Origin: Vampirovibrionales bacterium
Lineage (GTDB): Bacteria > Cyanobacteriota > Vampirovibrionia > Vampirovibrionales > Vampirovibrionaceae
Assembly (NCBI GenBank): GCA_029262635.1
Contig: JAJCZA010000029.1
Span: 93,938 to 157,937, forward strand
Direction of reading: 5' to 3'
DNA length: 64,000 bases
The position numbers were made by a program, and so were the translations under genes. The notes under the pieces are model-generated. The model was not told the origin of the DNA. It saw only the letters and a program-made list of their open reading frames with translations, and searched no databases. Shown here piece after piece: positions 35,115 to 43,050 of this stretch (the stretch's first letter is position 1; every line of letters starts with the position of its first letter).

Positions 35115-35597
35115 ATGATTAACGAGCGAAAGAGGTTTACATTGCTGAATCGAGTTTTATCCACCCTTTTATTTATTTTTTTTATAAGCACAGGAAGCAC
35201 TCTGGACAAGGCATCCGCTGAGGTAACACTGAGTGGTAGCATTGATATGTCCGTTCAGCAGACGGAAGCGGTTCAAACCAGTCAATCTCCAGGCATCGTC
35301 GGATTAGATATGGTTATTCGTCCCGGCGCCTTTCCCGTTGTTAGGGATGTGTATCGTTATTCGCCGGCTCATATGGCCGGTGTCCGTCCCGGTGATTTGA
35401 TTCTGGCCATTAACGGAGACACAACCATGGGGAAAACCATGTGGCAAGTCGATCAGGAAATTTCAGATATCCCTGGAGATGCTGTTTACTTTACGATTAG
35501 GCGAGATGGTCGTGTGACGAACAAGGAACTGACAGTCGCTTCACTGGATGACGTTCACCCTGCCCTGCGTGCTTTATATATTAGCTCAAGCTATTAA
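35115..35597 (+). CDS. Secreted PDZ-domain protein
   Basis: A 160-residue protein from the ATG at 35115 (35094 is a longer start). Residues 1-35 form a signal peptide (RVLSTLLFIFFISTGSTLDKASA). The rest is a single PDZ domain: GLDMVIRP, then YSPAHMAGVRPGDLILAINGDTTMGKTMWQV, with the G-[LI]-D-x-I motif that binds peptide C-termini in periplasmic PDZ proteins. No protease domain is attached, so it is probably an adaptor. Convergent with the repeat-containing gene at 35742-36473. Confidence 0.8.
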   Translation: MINERKRFTLLNRVLSTLLFIFFISTGSTLDKASAEVTLSGSIDMSVQQTEAVQTSQSPGIVGLDMVIRPGAFPVVRDVYRYSPAHMAGVRPGDLILAINGDTTMGKTMWQVDQEISDIPGDAVYFTIRRDGRVTNKELTVASLDDVHPALRALYISSSY

Positions 35598-35627
35598 TCC
35601 AACCTGCAAAAGCCATTATTCTTTTTG

Positions 35628-35759
35628 AGGCGAACCTTTCTGTTCTGTCGCTAATAGCTATTAGCTCTTTTTTATCAAGCTTTTTTCCCTCGCTAGTCGG
35701 ATGGTTAAGAATAAAAGTCAGTATTTTAATGGCATCTTCTACTATTTTCCGTACCGATA
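35628..35759. repeat. 132-bp direct repeat, copy A
   Basis: About 97% identical to 35858-35989 (I count four mismatches) at a distance of 230 bases. It lies mostly beyond the stop codon of the neighbouring gene and encodes, in a shifted frame, a relic of that gene's C-terminal domain. Confidence 0.95.
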
Positions 35760-36473
35760 AAGGAGTAAATGGAGTAAATGGGGGAGGGTTGAGTTTTCAG
35801 CTTCCTCCTTCGATTTCACCTCTGATTCTGATTCAAAGCGTTCTATTCCACCATTTAAGGCGAACCTTTTTGTTCTGTCGCTAATAGCTATTAGCTCTTT
35901 TTTATCAAGCTTTTTTCCCTCGCTAGTCGGATGGTTAAGAAGAAAAGTCAGTGTTTTAATGGCATCTTCTACTATTTCCCGTACCGATAGATGAGGGGCT
36001 TCTTCTTGTCTCCTTTTGATCAAGCTTTTTACTTCATTGTAGTCCTCTTCCGTTAGTCTTTCTGAATCTTTATAGTCACGATGCGTCGGTGGGTCCGGTT
36101 CAGGCTGTCCCCGTTCCCATCCTTCGGTTATCCCTGCCCACCCTTCTTTATAATCACGATGAACCGGTGGGTCCGGCTCAGGCTGTCCCCGTTCCCATCC
36201 TTCGGCTATCCCTGCCCACCCTTCTTTATAGTCACGATGCGTCGGTGGGTCCGGTTCAGGCGGGCTCAGTGATTGGGCCGATAGGCTAGGTGTATAAAGG
36301 GCTAAAGCCATTAAAGCGGCAAGGGTCAGTTGTCTTGTTTTACTGTTTTGCCCAAAAAGAACCGACGATTCGGGTTGAATGGCTAGCTGAGAAGCACCTT
36401 GCTGGGGAGTTCTCACATTCTCTGAAATCCCTTGAAATCGCTGCAGGGAAGGGGAAATTGTTGTTAACGGCAT
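35742..36473 (-). CDS. Secreted repeat protein with tandem EPDPP(T/V)HRDYKEGW units
   Basis: A 243-residue protein. Residues 1-41 are Gln/Ser-rich and end in VLFG (38-41), the motif seen at the N-termini of other proteins here. A hydrophobic stretch TLAALMALALYTPSLSAQS follows and looks like a delayed signal peptide or anchor. Then come two complete and one partial copy of a 26-residue unit (EPDPPTHRDYKEGWAGIAEGWERGQP), and a helical C-terminal domain with SVREIVEDAIKTLTFLLNHP. The 3' end coincides with a 132-bp duplication, and the final residues (LLLYRYGK) are read from copy A out of frame, so the original C-terminus has been replaced. Function unknown. Confidence 0.75.
   Translation of the reverse strand: MPLTTISPSLQRFQGISENVRTPQQGASQLAIQPESSVLFGQNSKTRQLTLAALMALALYTPSLSAQSLSPPEPDPPTHRDYKEGWAGIAEGWERGQPEPDPPVHRDYKEGWAGITEGWERGQPEPDPPTHRDYKDSERLTEEDYNEVKSLIKRRQEEAPHLSVREIVEDAIKTLTFLLNHPTSEGKKLDKKELIAISDRTKRFALNGGIERFESESEVKSKEEAENSTLPHLLHLLLYRYGK
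35858..35989. repeat. 132-bp direct repeat, copy B
   Basis: Partner of 35628-35759. It codes for about residues 162-205 of the 243-residue protein (SVREIVEDAIKTLTF...ISDRTKRFA) in the authentic frame. Confidence 0.95.
36069..36262. repeat. 78-bp tandem coding repeat, 2.5 copies
   Basis: Units begin at 36069, 36147 and 36225 (the last partial), each starting TTTATA(G/A)TCACGATG on the plus strand. The unit is 26 codons and keeps frame in the minus-strand gene. Copies are almost identical, so the expansion is recent. Confidence 0.95.
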
Positions 36474-36626
36474 GAGGTTATCCTTTTAGACTTTGCTATA
36501 AAAAGAGCTGTGGAAACAAATGCCGGGCAAGGAAAAAGATTGTTGTAAACTTAGGGAGTCGTTACAAAATTTAATATTTAAGATTAACCACCAGTTCTTA
36601 CGATTACTTACCGCTTCGCTTAATGT

Positions 36627-37742
36627 CTATAGAGTTGTGTTTGGTACGGGTGTAGCGGTAATGACATGGGTTTTGTCCCAGTCTTTTCGTTGCTGGGTTC
36701 GGCTTTGATGGATTCGTTCAACAGCCAGTTGACGTGCCGCTTCCCAAGGGCTGAGATTTTTTTCCTTCGCGTAGTGGAAAACCCGCAATGTACGGTCGTA
36801 AATACCTTCTACCCGGCCTTTGGCCTGATCAAACGATAGTTTTTCAATTTCACATGCCACCATGATTAAGCCACCGGCGTTAATAACAAAGTCGGGAGCG
36901 TAGAGGATGTCACGGTCGTAAAGAATTTTACCAGCACTTTCCGTAGCAAACGGGTTATTGGCACCACCGGCGATAACTTTTGCGGTCATTTTTTGGGCGA
37001 TTTCATCCGTTAGTAAGCCTCCAATGGCATTGGGCGAAAAGACGTCGACGTCCTGAAAATAGATTTCGCTGGAATCGCAGACTTGAACAGCCGGATAATG
37101 CTCTTTAATTCGAGAGATCGCATCAGCGTTGGGATCAGAAATCACCACGTTACACCCAGAATCCAATAGGTAATCAATAAGCATGAAACCCACTTTCCCC
37201 GCGCCCTGTACGGCAATTCTCAGCCCCTGAAGATCTTCACGGCCCAAGCGTTCTTTGACAGCGGCCCGAACCCCCTGGAAAACGCCCAACGAGGTTAAAA
37301 TAGCTGAATCGCCGAGTCCGCCGTCTTCTTCTGCTAAGCCGACAATATGCTGACAGTGGTCATGCATGATTTTGAGATCCTTGGTGTCAGATCCGACGTC
37401 ACCTGCACCGATATAGTTTCCGCCAAAGAGGGCTATTCTTTCAGCGAAGCACTTTAGAAGTTCCGGTGTCTTTTTCTGTCCTTCTTCCAGAATAACAACA
37501 CTCTTCCCCCCACCCAGATTCAGCCCGGCGGCGGAAGCTTTGTAGGTCATGGCGCGTGAAAGCTTGAGAACATCCTGAAGAGCCGCTTCTTCACTGGGAT
37601 AACTTTTCATCCGACACCCGCCCAAGGCAGGTCCAAGGGATGTATCGTGTATGGCGATAATGCCTTTTAAACCGGTTTCCTTATCTGAACAGAAAACCAC
37701 GGCTTCATGATTTTTTTCGCGAATGAAGTCAAAATTGTTCAT
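36627..37742 (-). CDS. Leucine/Glu-type amino-acid dehydrogenase (ELFV family)
   Basis: A 371-residue NAD-dependent amino-acid dehydrogenase. The substrate region reads AIHDTSLGPALGGCRM and SRAMTYKASAAGLNLGGGKSV with the catalytic lysine, and YIGAGDVGSDTKDL follows; the Rossmann motif is RIAVQGAGKVGFML. The length and the A-x-G-L-N-L-G-G-G-K block are typical of leucine/valine dehydrogenase rather than glutamate dehydrogenase. It would interconvert branched-chain amino acids and 2-oxo acids. The C-terminal tail is Thr/Pro-rich. Gap of 26 bases to the upstream YkgJ gene on the same strand. Confidence 0.88.
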   Translation of the reverse strand: MNNFDFIREKNHEAVVFCSDKETGLKGIIAIHDTSLGPALGGCRMKSYPSEEAALQDVLKLSRAMTYKASAAGLNLGGGKSVVILEEGQKKTPELLKCFAERIALFGGNYIGAGDVGSDTKDLKIMHDHCQHIVGLAEEDGGLGDSAILTSLGVFQGVRAAVKERLGREDLQGLRIAVQGAGKVGFMLIDYLLDSGCNVVISDPNADAISRIKEHYPAVQVCDSSEIYFQDVDVFSPNAIGGLLTDEIAQKMTAKVIAGGANNPFATESAGKILYDRDILYAPDFVINAGGLIMVACEIEKLSFDQAKGRVEGIYDRTLRVFHYAKEKNLSPWEAARQLAVERIHQSRTQQRKDWDKTHVITATPVPNTTL

Positions 37743-37768
37743 TATATATTCCCGCCCTAATCAATGAT

Positions 37769-38407
37769 TTAAAGTGAATGTAACAGGAAGGAGTAGCCTG
37801 GGGATCCGATATACACGTTGGTCAAAGAAAGAACCAAGCTTAGCCCGTTTATATCAACAGATTTATTATCACTGCTGAAAAGGTCGGCGTCAATGTAGCT
37901 TGCGCTAATGTGTCCACTTTTTAAGTCCTGCACTTCCTGCCGGAGCCTTGCCAACTGGGTAATGTCTTGTTTCATTTGAAAGTATCTTTTTTTACACGCC
38001 TTTCCCCAAGGAATATAGGCACAATTGGGTGCCATCACCACAAAAGGCGTGTCTGGATAGTCTCGGCAAAATTGAGGGCGATCCTCATGAACGCCGCAGC
38101 GATTGTCTCCCTGAAGATAACGACATCGATAAAAAACGACATCATCGGCGTTGTTAGGAAAATCATCCAACTTTTCAGCAGCTTTCAGTGTCTTTTCCAC
38201 CACACCGGGAACAATCGTTCGAGCTTCTTCGTGAGAGGCATAGGGGATCATAATTGAAAAAAAATTGCGGGCAAATTCATCGCCTTTCGCCGCTCGTTCC
38301 AGCAATGCCCAGTATGGTGTACTGGGAGAAACCCCTTTACAGCAATCCCCGGTACTGCAGCATTTGGGTTTTGGGATATTCAACTCTTTTTCAAACAGAT
38401 TAGCCAT
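37769..38407 (-). CDS. YkgJ family cysteine-cluster protein
   Basis: A 212-residue protein. The N-terminal CCSTGDCCKGVSPS and the later YRCRYLQGDNRCGVHEDRPQFCRDYP are the Cys-rich metal-binding signature of the YkgJ/CxxCxxCC family, thought to bind zinc or iron. The remaining C-terminal part is polar. The family has no settled function. It is upstream of the dehydrogenase gene and probably in the same operon. Confidence 0.85.
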   Translation of the reverse strand: MANLFEKELNIPKPKCCSTGDCCKGVSPSTPYWALLERAAKGDEFARNFFSIMIPYASHEEARTIVPGVVEKTLKAAEKLDDFPNNADDVVFYRCRYLQGDNRCGVHEDRPQFCRDYPDTPFVVMAPNCAYIPWGKACKKRYFQMKQDITQLARLRQEVQDLKSGHISASYIDADLFSSDNKSVDINGLSLVLSLTNVYIGSPGYSFLLHSL

Positions 38408-38510
38408 ATGGCTCTATTATACGAACCTATTCTGTTTCATTGGTTAATTTCTCATGAATCTGGTCAAAGTGGTGGAGTTATGGAACCGTGAACCCTTCTC
38501 GTCTGTGTTC

Positions 38511-38825
38511 TTATGATCTAATATCTACAGGGTAGTGGCCGTAATCTTCGATGCGCTGGCCGTTTAGTCGATTGAGTATTTCAAACCGGGCGTCTTCTAA
38601 TACAGCAATCCGAGCGATATATTGCCTCTCGGTTTCAGAGCCTGATGGGCTCGTATGGAGGTTTTCATAACAACGTTCCAGATCTTTTTTAATCATAAAA
38701 AGCTCTTCTAAGAAATTATCCCGGTTTTCAGTTGTTACCCTCACACCTAGTAACGCCCCGAGGCGGTTTTTTAACTCTTTTTTTGTGTTCCAAAGAGATT
38801 TTACTTCTTTTTCTGGGAACTTCAT
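38511..38825 (-). CDS. Hypothetical helical protein
   Basis: A 104-residue, highly charged, mostly helical protein (KEVKSLWNTKKELKNRLGALLG). AGAGG precedes the ATG. No recognisable domain. Monocistronic, between the YkgJ gene and a 480-base intergenic region. Confidence 0.65.
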   Translation of the reverse strand: MKFPEKEVKSLWNTKKELKNRLGALLGVRVTTENRDNFLEELFMIKKDLERCYENLHTSPSGSETERQYIARIAVLEDARFEILNRLNGQRIEDYGHYPVDIRS

Positions 38826-39307
38826 CTCTTAAGCTTCCTCTTTTCACGAACAGAGTATTTATTACGGTGCAAAGCATCCGTAATGTATTTCTTCTTCTCT
38901 CTATATAAATTATCTCTATACTCTTTACATTAGAATAAAAACATTTCAATCCGCTAAATTGCCTTTAAGTCGCTCTGATCAAGGGTAAATCGTTTTATTT
39001 ATTATAAAGTATAAAGAAATGTTAATTTTGTTGGAATCTGTCCTTTTTTTAGCCCAATTTACAGCCCTTTGGGTGGGCAGAATTGGTAAGATCCTTTATA
39101 ATGGCTACTAGATCCAATTTTACGGGGGACGGCTTCCAGAATTAATATAGATTAATGGAAGAATTCTTTATTATGCATAAAATATATAAAAAGCATTTAA
39201 TTTCTCAGATTATTAAAGGTTTTGCGTGCGATGCCGAGTAATTAAACAAGCTCAGAAGCAGATTCACCACTCAGAATCAGGAATAATATGAGAGGGAGAA
39301 GGAAGAA
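38826..39307. other. Intergenic region, 482 bases
   Basis: AT-rich, between divergent genes. It contains the promoter annotated at 39074-39102 and several TATA-like stretches (for example around 38905-38925 and 39183-39195). No open frame longer than about 20 codons with a ribosome site was noticed, and no long inverted repeat. Confidence 0.6.
39074..39102 (+). promoter_or_regulatory. Candidate sigma-70 promoter
   Basis: TGGGCA (39074-39079), 17-base spacer, perfect TATAAT (39097-39102). It reads toward the gene at 39308 and would give a leader of about 200 bases. Confidence 0.6.
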
Positions 39308-39679
39308 ATGACCGATTTTAATAATTTAAACCGCCCACACATCAACCACAGTAATCCGCCATCGATTGGGGACGGAAGTAAGAAAGATGGTGACCAAAGC
39401 TCAGCTGAAGGTAAACCTCAGGCTGAACCAGCACCAGTTGCTTATGAGAAAGCGACCCCTGACAATATCTTTTCGGCTTTGCAAGCAAAAGGGCTTAGCC
39501 AGCAGGATAAAATTGCAGAGAGTCGTATTTCTGGCTCACTAAGCGGCTTTCCTTCTCCTGAGTCCTTTGCTCGGTTTGAAGCGCACCTTGATAATGAGTT
39601 TCCAGGGTTGACGCCGCTCCAAAAGTCAGACATTGCAGCCAACTACTTTGCGGGTTCGGTGGTTATTAAAACCGCATAA
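39308..39679 (+). CDS. Hypothetical protein with unstructured N-terminus
   Basis: A 123-residue protein. Residues 1-45 are Asn/Pro/Lys-rich and probably disordered (NNLNRPHINHSNPPSIGDGSKKDGD). The remainder is a small helical domain (DNIFSALQAKGLSQQDKIAESRIS; PSPESFARFEAHLDNEFPG). A strong ribosome site (AGGGAGAAGGA) precedes the ATG and a terminator follows. No family recognised; proteins of this design recur in the window. Confidence 0.75.
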   Translation: MTDFNNLNRPHINHSNPPSIGDGSKKDGDQSSAEGKPQAEPAPVAYEKATPDNIFSALQAKGLSQQDKIAESRISGSLSGFPSPESFARFEAHLDNEFPGLTPLQKSDIAANYFAGSVVIKTA

Positions 39680-39712
39680 CTTTCCTTCTTCGATCTATCC
39701 TTTAAAAAGAAG

Positions 39713-39740
39713 AGACATCGGTTATTCCGGTGTCTTTTTT
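39713..39740 (+). terminator. Rho-independent terminator
   Basis: Stem AGACATCGG (39713-39721) / CCGGTGTCT (39727-39735) with one G-T pair and five T after it, 33 bases behind the stop at 39679. Confidence 0.85.
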
Positions 39741-39831
39741 AGTTGCAATTCACGTCTTCACTAAAGAACTCACTCTATTGACCGATGCAGGCAAGAGGCC
39801 GTAACGGATATAATCATCATGAAAAGAGTCC

Positions 39832-39860
39832 TTTACGAGACGGTAAGTCTTTAGTATGAT
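39832..39860 (+). promoter_or_regulatory. Candidate sigma-70 promoter of the RpaB-like regulator gene
   Basis: TTTACG (39832-39837), 17-base spacer, TATGAT (39855-39860), about 90 bases before the TTG start. Cyanobacterial RpaB recognises HLR1 direct repeats of (G/T)TTACA; I see only a single TTTAC here, no repeat. Confidence 0.55.
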
Positions 39861-39951
39861 TAGCGTCCATCCGGTGGGTACCGGATTTATATGAGAAAAA
39901 ATGGATAAAACCTTATAATAATTGATTTTAGTATGAAGAGGGTTTAGGGAA

Positions 39952-40722
39952 TTGACACCTAATACACAATCATCCGAAATGGAACAATCAAAAGCTCAAG
40001 CGTCCTCCGGGCGCGGGGAGAAAGTCCTTATTGTCGACGATGAAGCCAGCATTCGCCGTATTCTCGAAACGCGTTTTAAGATGTTGGGCTATGATATTGC
40101 GACAGCGGCGGATGGTGATGAAGCCTTGGATATCTTTGGCAAGTTTTCGCCTGATATTGTTATCCTCGATATCATGATGCCCAAAATGGATGGCTATGGG
40201 GTTACCAAAGAAATCCGAAAGCAGAATGAAGTTCCTATTATTATCCTGACGGCACTGGGAGACGTGGCAGAACGAATTACCGGACTGGAGCTGGGAGCGG
40301 ATGATTACGTGGTCAAACCGTTTAGCCCTAAAGAGCTAGAGGCTCGGGTTAAGGCTATCCTTAAGCGGACCTATAATAAGAACGGCGGTGGAAGTAATAA
40401 GGAAAACAACAACCTGATCGTCGTGGGCAACCTAAAAATTGATAAGAGCAAGCGGCAGGTGTTCAAGAAGAATGAGCGGGTTCGTTTAACGGGGATGGAA
40501 TTTAGTTTACTCGAGCTATTGGTTAGCAATTCGGGCAGACCCTTCTCCCGAAGTGAAATCCTGCAGCATGTCTGGTCTTACCCACCGGATCACCGTATTG
40601 ATACACGGGTTGTTGATGTTCACATCAGTCGGCTACGCGCTAAACTGGAGAATGACATCAGTAATCCGGAACTGATTTTAACGGCACGCGGCATTGGATA
40701 TATGTTTCAAAAAATCGACTAA
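39952..40722 (+). CDS. rpaB: RpaB-like OmpR/PhoB-family response regulator
   Basis: A 256-residue two-domain regulator. The receiver domain starts KVLIVDDEASIRRILETRF; the phospho-acceptor is D73 in VILDIMMPKMDGYG and the lysine K122 lies in ADDYVVKPFSPKELEAR. The winged-helix domain runs from about residue 150 with IDKSKRQVFKKNERVRLTG, then MEFSLLELLVSNSGRPFSRSEIL and VVDVHISRLRAKLE. Nearly all of these blocks are, as I recall, identical or nearly so in cyanobacterial RpaB and chloroplast Ycf27, which set the gene apart from ordinary PhoB-like regulators. The start is TTG at 39952 with AGGG upstream; ATG at 39979 is possible. Its kinase is not in the window. Confidence 0.9.
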   Translation: MTPNTQSSEMEQSKAQASSGRGEKVLIVDDEASIRRILETRFKMLGYDIATAADGDEALDIFGKFSPDIVILDIMMPKMDGYGVTKEIRKQNEVPIIILTALGDVAERITGLELGADDYVVKPFSPKELEARVKAILKRTYNKNGGGSNKENNNLIVVGNLKIDKSKRQVFKKNERVRLTGMEFSLLELLVSNSGRPFSRSEILQHVWSYPPDHRIDTRVVDVHISRLRAKLENDISNPELILTARGIGYMFQKID

Positions 40723-40732
40723 GTCCGTTGCG

Positions 40733-41299
40733 ATGAGTCTGTTTTTAACGGTTAAACGACTGAAGAAGCTTAGAGAAGCTCGTTTTACGGTTTTGTTTCT
40801 TTTGCTTGTTTTGTTGACGGGGTGCATTTCAGGCTTTCAGACAGCAGGGGATGCTTATCGTGAGGAAGAAGTCGCGCTCCTTAGGATTATGGCAGACAAT
40901 ATTATTGATCTGGAAAAAAAGAAAGATTACACTGCTCTCTATAGTGATTATGCCAGTCGTGGCTATAAACAACGGGTCTCAGAGCGAAGATTTCTCAAGT
41001 TAACTCACTGTGTAGAGACTCATATGGGTGAGGTTTTGGGTCATAATGTGGCAAAAGTTGATTTTAAAAGAGAAAATAAAAACAACCGGATGGAAGATCT
41101 CTTGACTCTTGAGGTCTATCGAAAACATGAGGCGGTAACCGAGCGTTATGTGCTTGTCGATGAAGGCGTTGGCTTTCGTATCGACTCTTTTCGCTGGTTG
41201 AGCGATAATAATGAACCCTTTAAGGTCTGTATGAAAAAGATTACGCCTCTAAAAAAGACGGAAATTCCCGCCGCCAACCGATCTGGTGAAATAAACTAA
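40733..41299 (+). CDS. Lipoprotein of unknown function
   Basis: A 188-residue protein from ATG 40733, ten bases after the regulator's stop. The signal peptide ends in the lipobox LLTGC (FTVLFLLLVLLTGCIS), so the protein is lipid-anchored. The rest is an alpha/beta domain of the NTF2-like size (MADNIIDLEKKKDYTALY; YKQRVSERRFL), which suggests a DUF4440/NTF2-like fold, not proven. It is probably co-transcribed with the RpaB-like gene. Stop overlaps the convergent gene's stop by four bases. Confidence 0.75.
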   Translation: MSLFLTVKRLKKLREARFTVLFLLLVLLTGCISGFQTAGDAYREEEVALLRIMADNIIDLEKKKDYTALYSDYASRGYKQRVSERRFLKLTHCVETHMGEVLGHNVAKVDFKRENKNNRMEDLLTLEVYRKHEAVTERYVLVDEGVGFRIDSFRWLSDNNEPFKVCMKKITPLKKTEIPAANRSGEIN

Positions 41300-41949
41300 A
41301 TATCTTGTTCAACCCAGCCGATGTTTGAACGAAAAACACCCCGGCCATCCGGCGCTACGACCCCTTTACGCACCAGGTAATTTGCACGGGAGGAAATATC
41401 GGTTAGCCCCATATTTTCAAAACCCTCGTTGCTTGTGGGTTGGGTAATCCCGTTATCAACGAGGTATTGCTTAATTTGCTCCGTGGTAGCACGTCCACCA
41501 TTGAATACAATGGCTCGAAAAATCTCGTAGTTTAATGAGGTTCGTTTACGAAGAATAGCATTGACTTCGTTGAACGCCACATCAGGCAAAAAAAGTGTTG
41601 ATGCAGAATCTGAAGTGCTTAACTGGTTACTTAAAACTTTTCCTCTCATCATCGCACTAAAATTTTGGGATGTTATTTCGGCCGGTTGAGATAAAGCATT
41701 ATCTTCTGTGAAGTTATCAATAATGGATTTTAAACTTAGTTTTAACGTAATTAACTTTTGTTTTGTCAGCTTTAAAGCTCGCAGTTTTTCAGCCTGTTTT
41801 TCGAGCTTTTCAATCTGAGGTTTTAGTTTATCTAATTCACTCTCAGTTTCCTGATACATGGTATCTAAGCGGCTAATACTGGCAATACTAGTTTGTTTTT
41901 TTGTGCTTTCAGCCTTGCTTCTTTTCTTTTTATTAAGTTTTGTCGTCAT
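41296..41949 (-). CDS. Coiled-coil protein with C-terminal winged-helix-like domain
   Basis: A 217-residue protein. Residues 25-80 form a coiled coil (YQETESELDKLKPQIEKLEKQAEKLRALK), preceded by a Lys-rich start. Residues 130-210 look like a winged helix (NYEIFRAIVFNGGRATTEQIKQYLVDNGI ... NYLVRKGVVAPDGRGVF), so it may bind DNA. No family recognised. Upstream is an AT-rich region with imperfect TTAAGTA repeats. Confidence 0.7.
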   Translation of the reverse strand: MTTKLNKKKRSKAESTKKQTSIASISRLDTMYQETESELDKLKPQIEKLEKQAEKLRALKLTKQKLITLKLSLKSIIDNFTEDNALSQPAEITSQNFSAMMRGKVLSNQLSTSDSASTLFLPDVAFNEVNAILRKRTSLNYEIFRAIVFNGGRATTEQIKQYLVDNGITQPTSNEGFENMGLTDISSRANYLVRKGVVAPDGRGVFRSNIGWVEQDI

Positions 41950-42233
41950 CTAAATTTTCCTACTCTTAAACTGAATCAATTACAGGATTCTATTATACAT
42001 TAATTAATGCTTTACGTTTTTTTATTTTAGTTAAGTAATTTAACTGCAGTAAATACTAGTTAAGTACTTAAAATTATACTATGTTTACGCCACATTTGTT
42101 TAAGTTTCACCCGTTGGCAAAAAAGAGGTTTATTCCAAGCTGAGTAACGTTTGATTACCTTTGTAGTGACTGATTGTTGTTTGTGTTAAAATTTGTCTTA
42201 ATTTTGCAATCGCCCACAATGAAAGGTTTGAGA

Positions 42234-42938
42234 ATGAACACAATCGCTTACCCGACAACAACTTTTACCCCTCCTCCATCTAGAGGTTTTCCCCAAACGA
42301 CTTCTCCCCAAGAAGGCCGGAAATATACCAACCCGTCAACTCAAACACCTCAAGTCCAATTTGGAAACCTTATTTATGGTGGATATGCTCTTGTTGTGAG
42401 TGGAATTATTTGGGCTTCTTTCCACCAGATTAAATTATCATTAAAAGCTCATAGAGAAGGTCAGCAACAAGCGTTGGAAGATTCCAAAAAAACGCTTTAT
42501 GATCAAGCAGAGCAATCCATGAAGCCTCAGTACGAATTAGCTGAGAGTAAGTTTCAGTTTCTCCTAAACCATCTGGGCGAATCCATTAAAGAGGATAAGG
42601 ATATTGCGAAAAAACTAGTTGCCACAACTCTAATCGCTGACTCTGATTTTGCCTTGGTTCAAAGGGTTGAGCTTCTCTTAAAAGTTGTCAATCTAAAATT
42701 AGAAAAGGAAGCAGATTTTTCTTTCTTTGAAATGTTAGATATCCTCAGAAATTTGGTCGAGGAATCCAATAAAGACCTGCTACTGGATAGTTTTAAAGAG
42801 GATTCTAATGTGCAGAAAGAGGTTGAGAACTTGTTGATTCAAGCCTCACTTTATTTGGATAATCGCAATTATGGCGACGAACTAGAGGGAGCGAAACGTC
42901 GTTTAAACAAAGTTATGGAAGAACTTCCTAGGGGATAA
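42234..42938 (+). CDS. Membrane protein with N-terminal VQFG motif
   Basis: A 234-residue protein from the ATG at 42234, where AAAGG is seven bases upstream; longer frames reach 42174. Residues 1-40 are Thr/Pro/Gln-rich and end in VQFG (41-44). A membrane helix YALVVSGIIWASF follows, then a long helical domain rich in Glu, Lys and Leu (QQALEDSKKTLYDQAEQSM; LVQRVELLLKVVNLK). The same architecture, a low-complexity head with F-G followed by a domain, appears in several proteins here. Function unknown. Confidence 0.75.
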   Translation: MNTIAYPTTTFTPPPSRGFPQTTSPQEGRKYTNPSTQTPQVQFGNLIYGGYALVVSGIIWASFHQIKLSLKAHREGQQQALEDSKKTLYDQAEQSMKPQYELAESKFQFLLNHLGESIKEDKDIAKKLVATTLIADSDFALVQRVELLLKVVNLKLEKEADFSFFEMLDILRNLVEESNKDLLLDSFKEDSNVQKEVENLLIQASLYLDNRNYGDELEGAKRRLNKVMEELPRG

Positions 42939-42967
42939 TTTTTAAAGCTTTTATAATGCAATTAAGT

Positions 42968-43012
42968 AAAAGCATAACACTTAACCGTTAGTAGTTAAGT
43001 GTTATGCTTTTT
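42968..43012. terminator. Bidirectional rho-independent terminator
   Basis: Perfect 18-bp inverted repeat (42968-42985 and 42994-43011) with loop CGTTAGTA; A-rich on the left and T-rich on the right arm, between two convergent genes. Confidence 0.9.
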
Positions 43013-43050
43013 GATATTGGCTTAACTTTTGCGTTAATTAAAATGATTGA

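Noticed and set aside
36520-36708. Plus-strand frame next to leucine dehydrogenase
   Set aside because: Its end is antisense to the dehydrogenase and its sequence looks non-coding.
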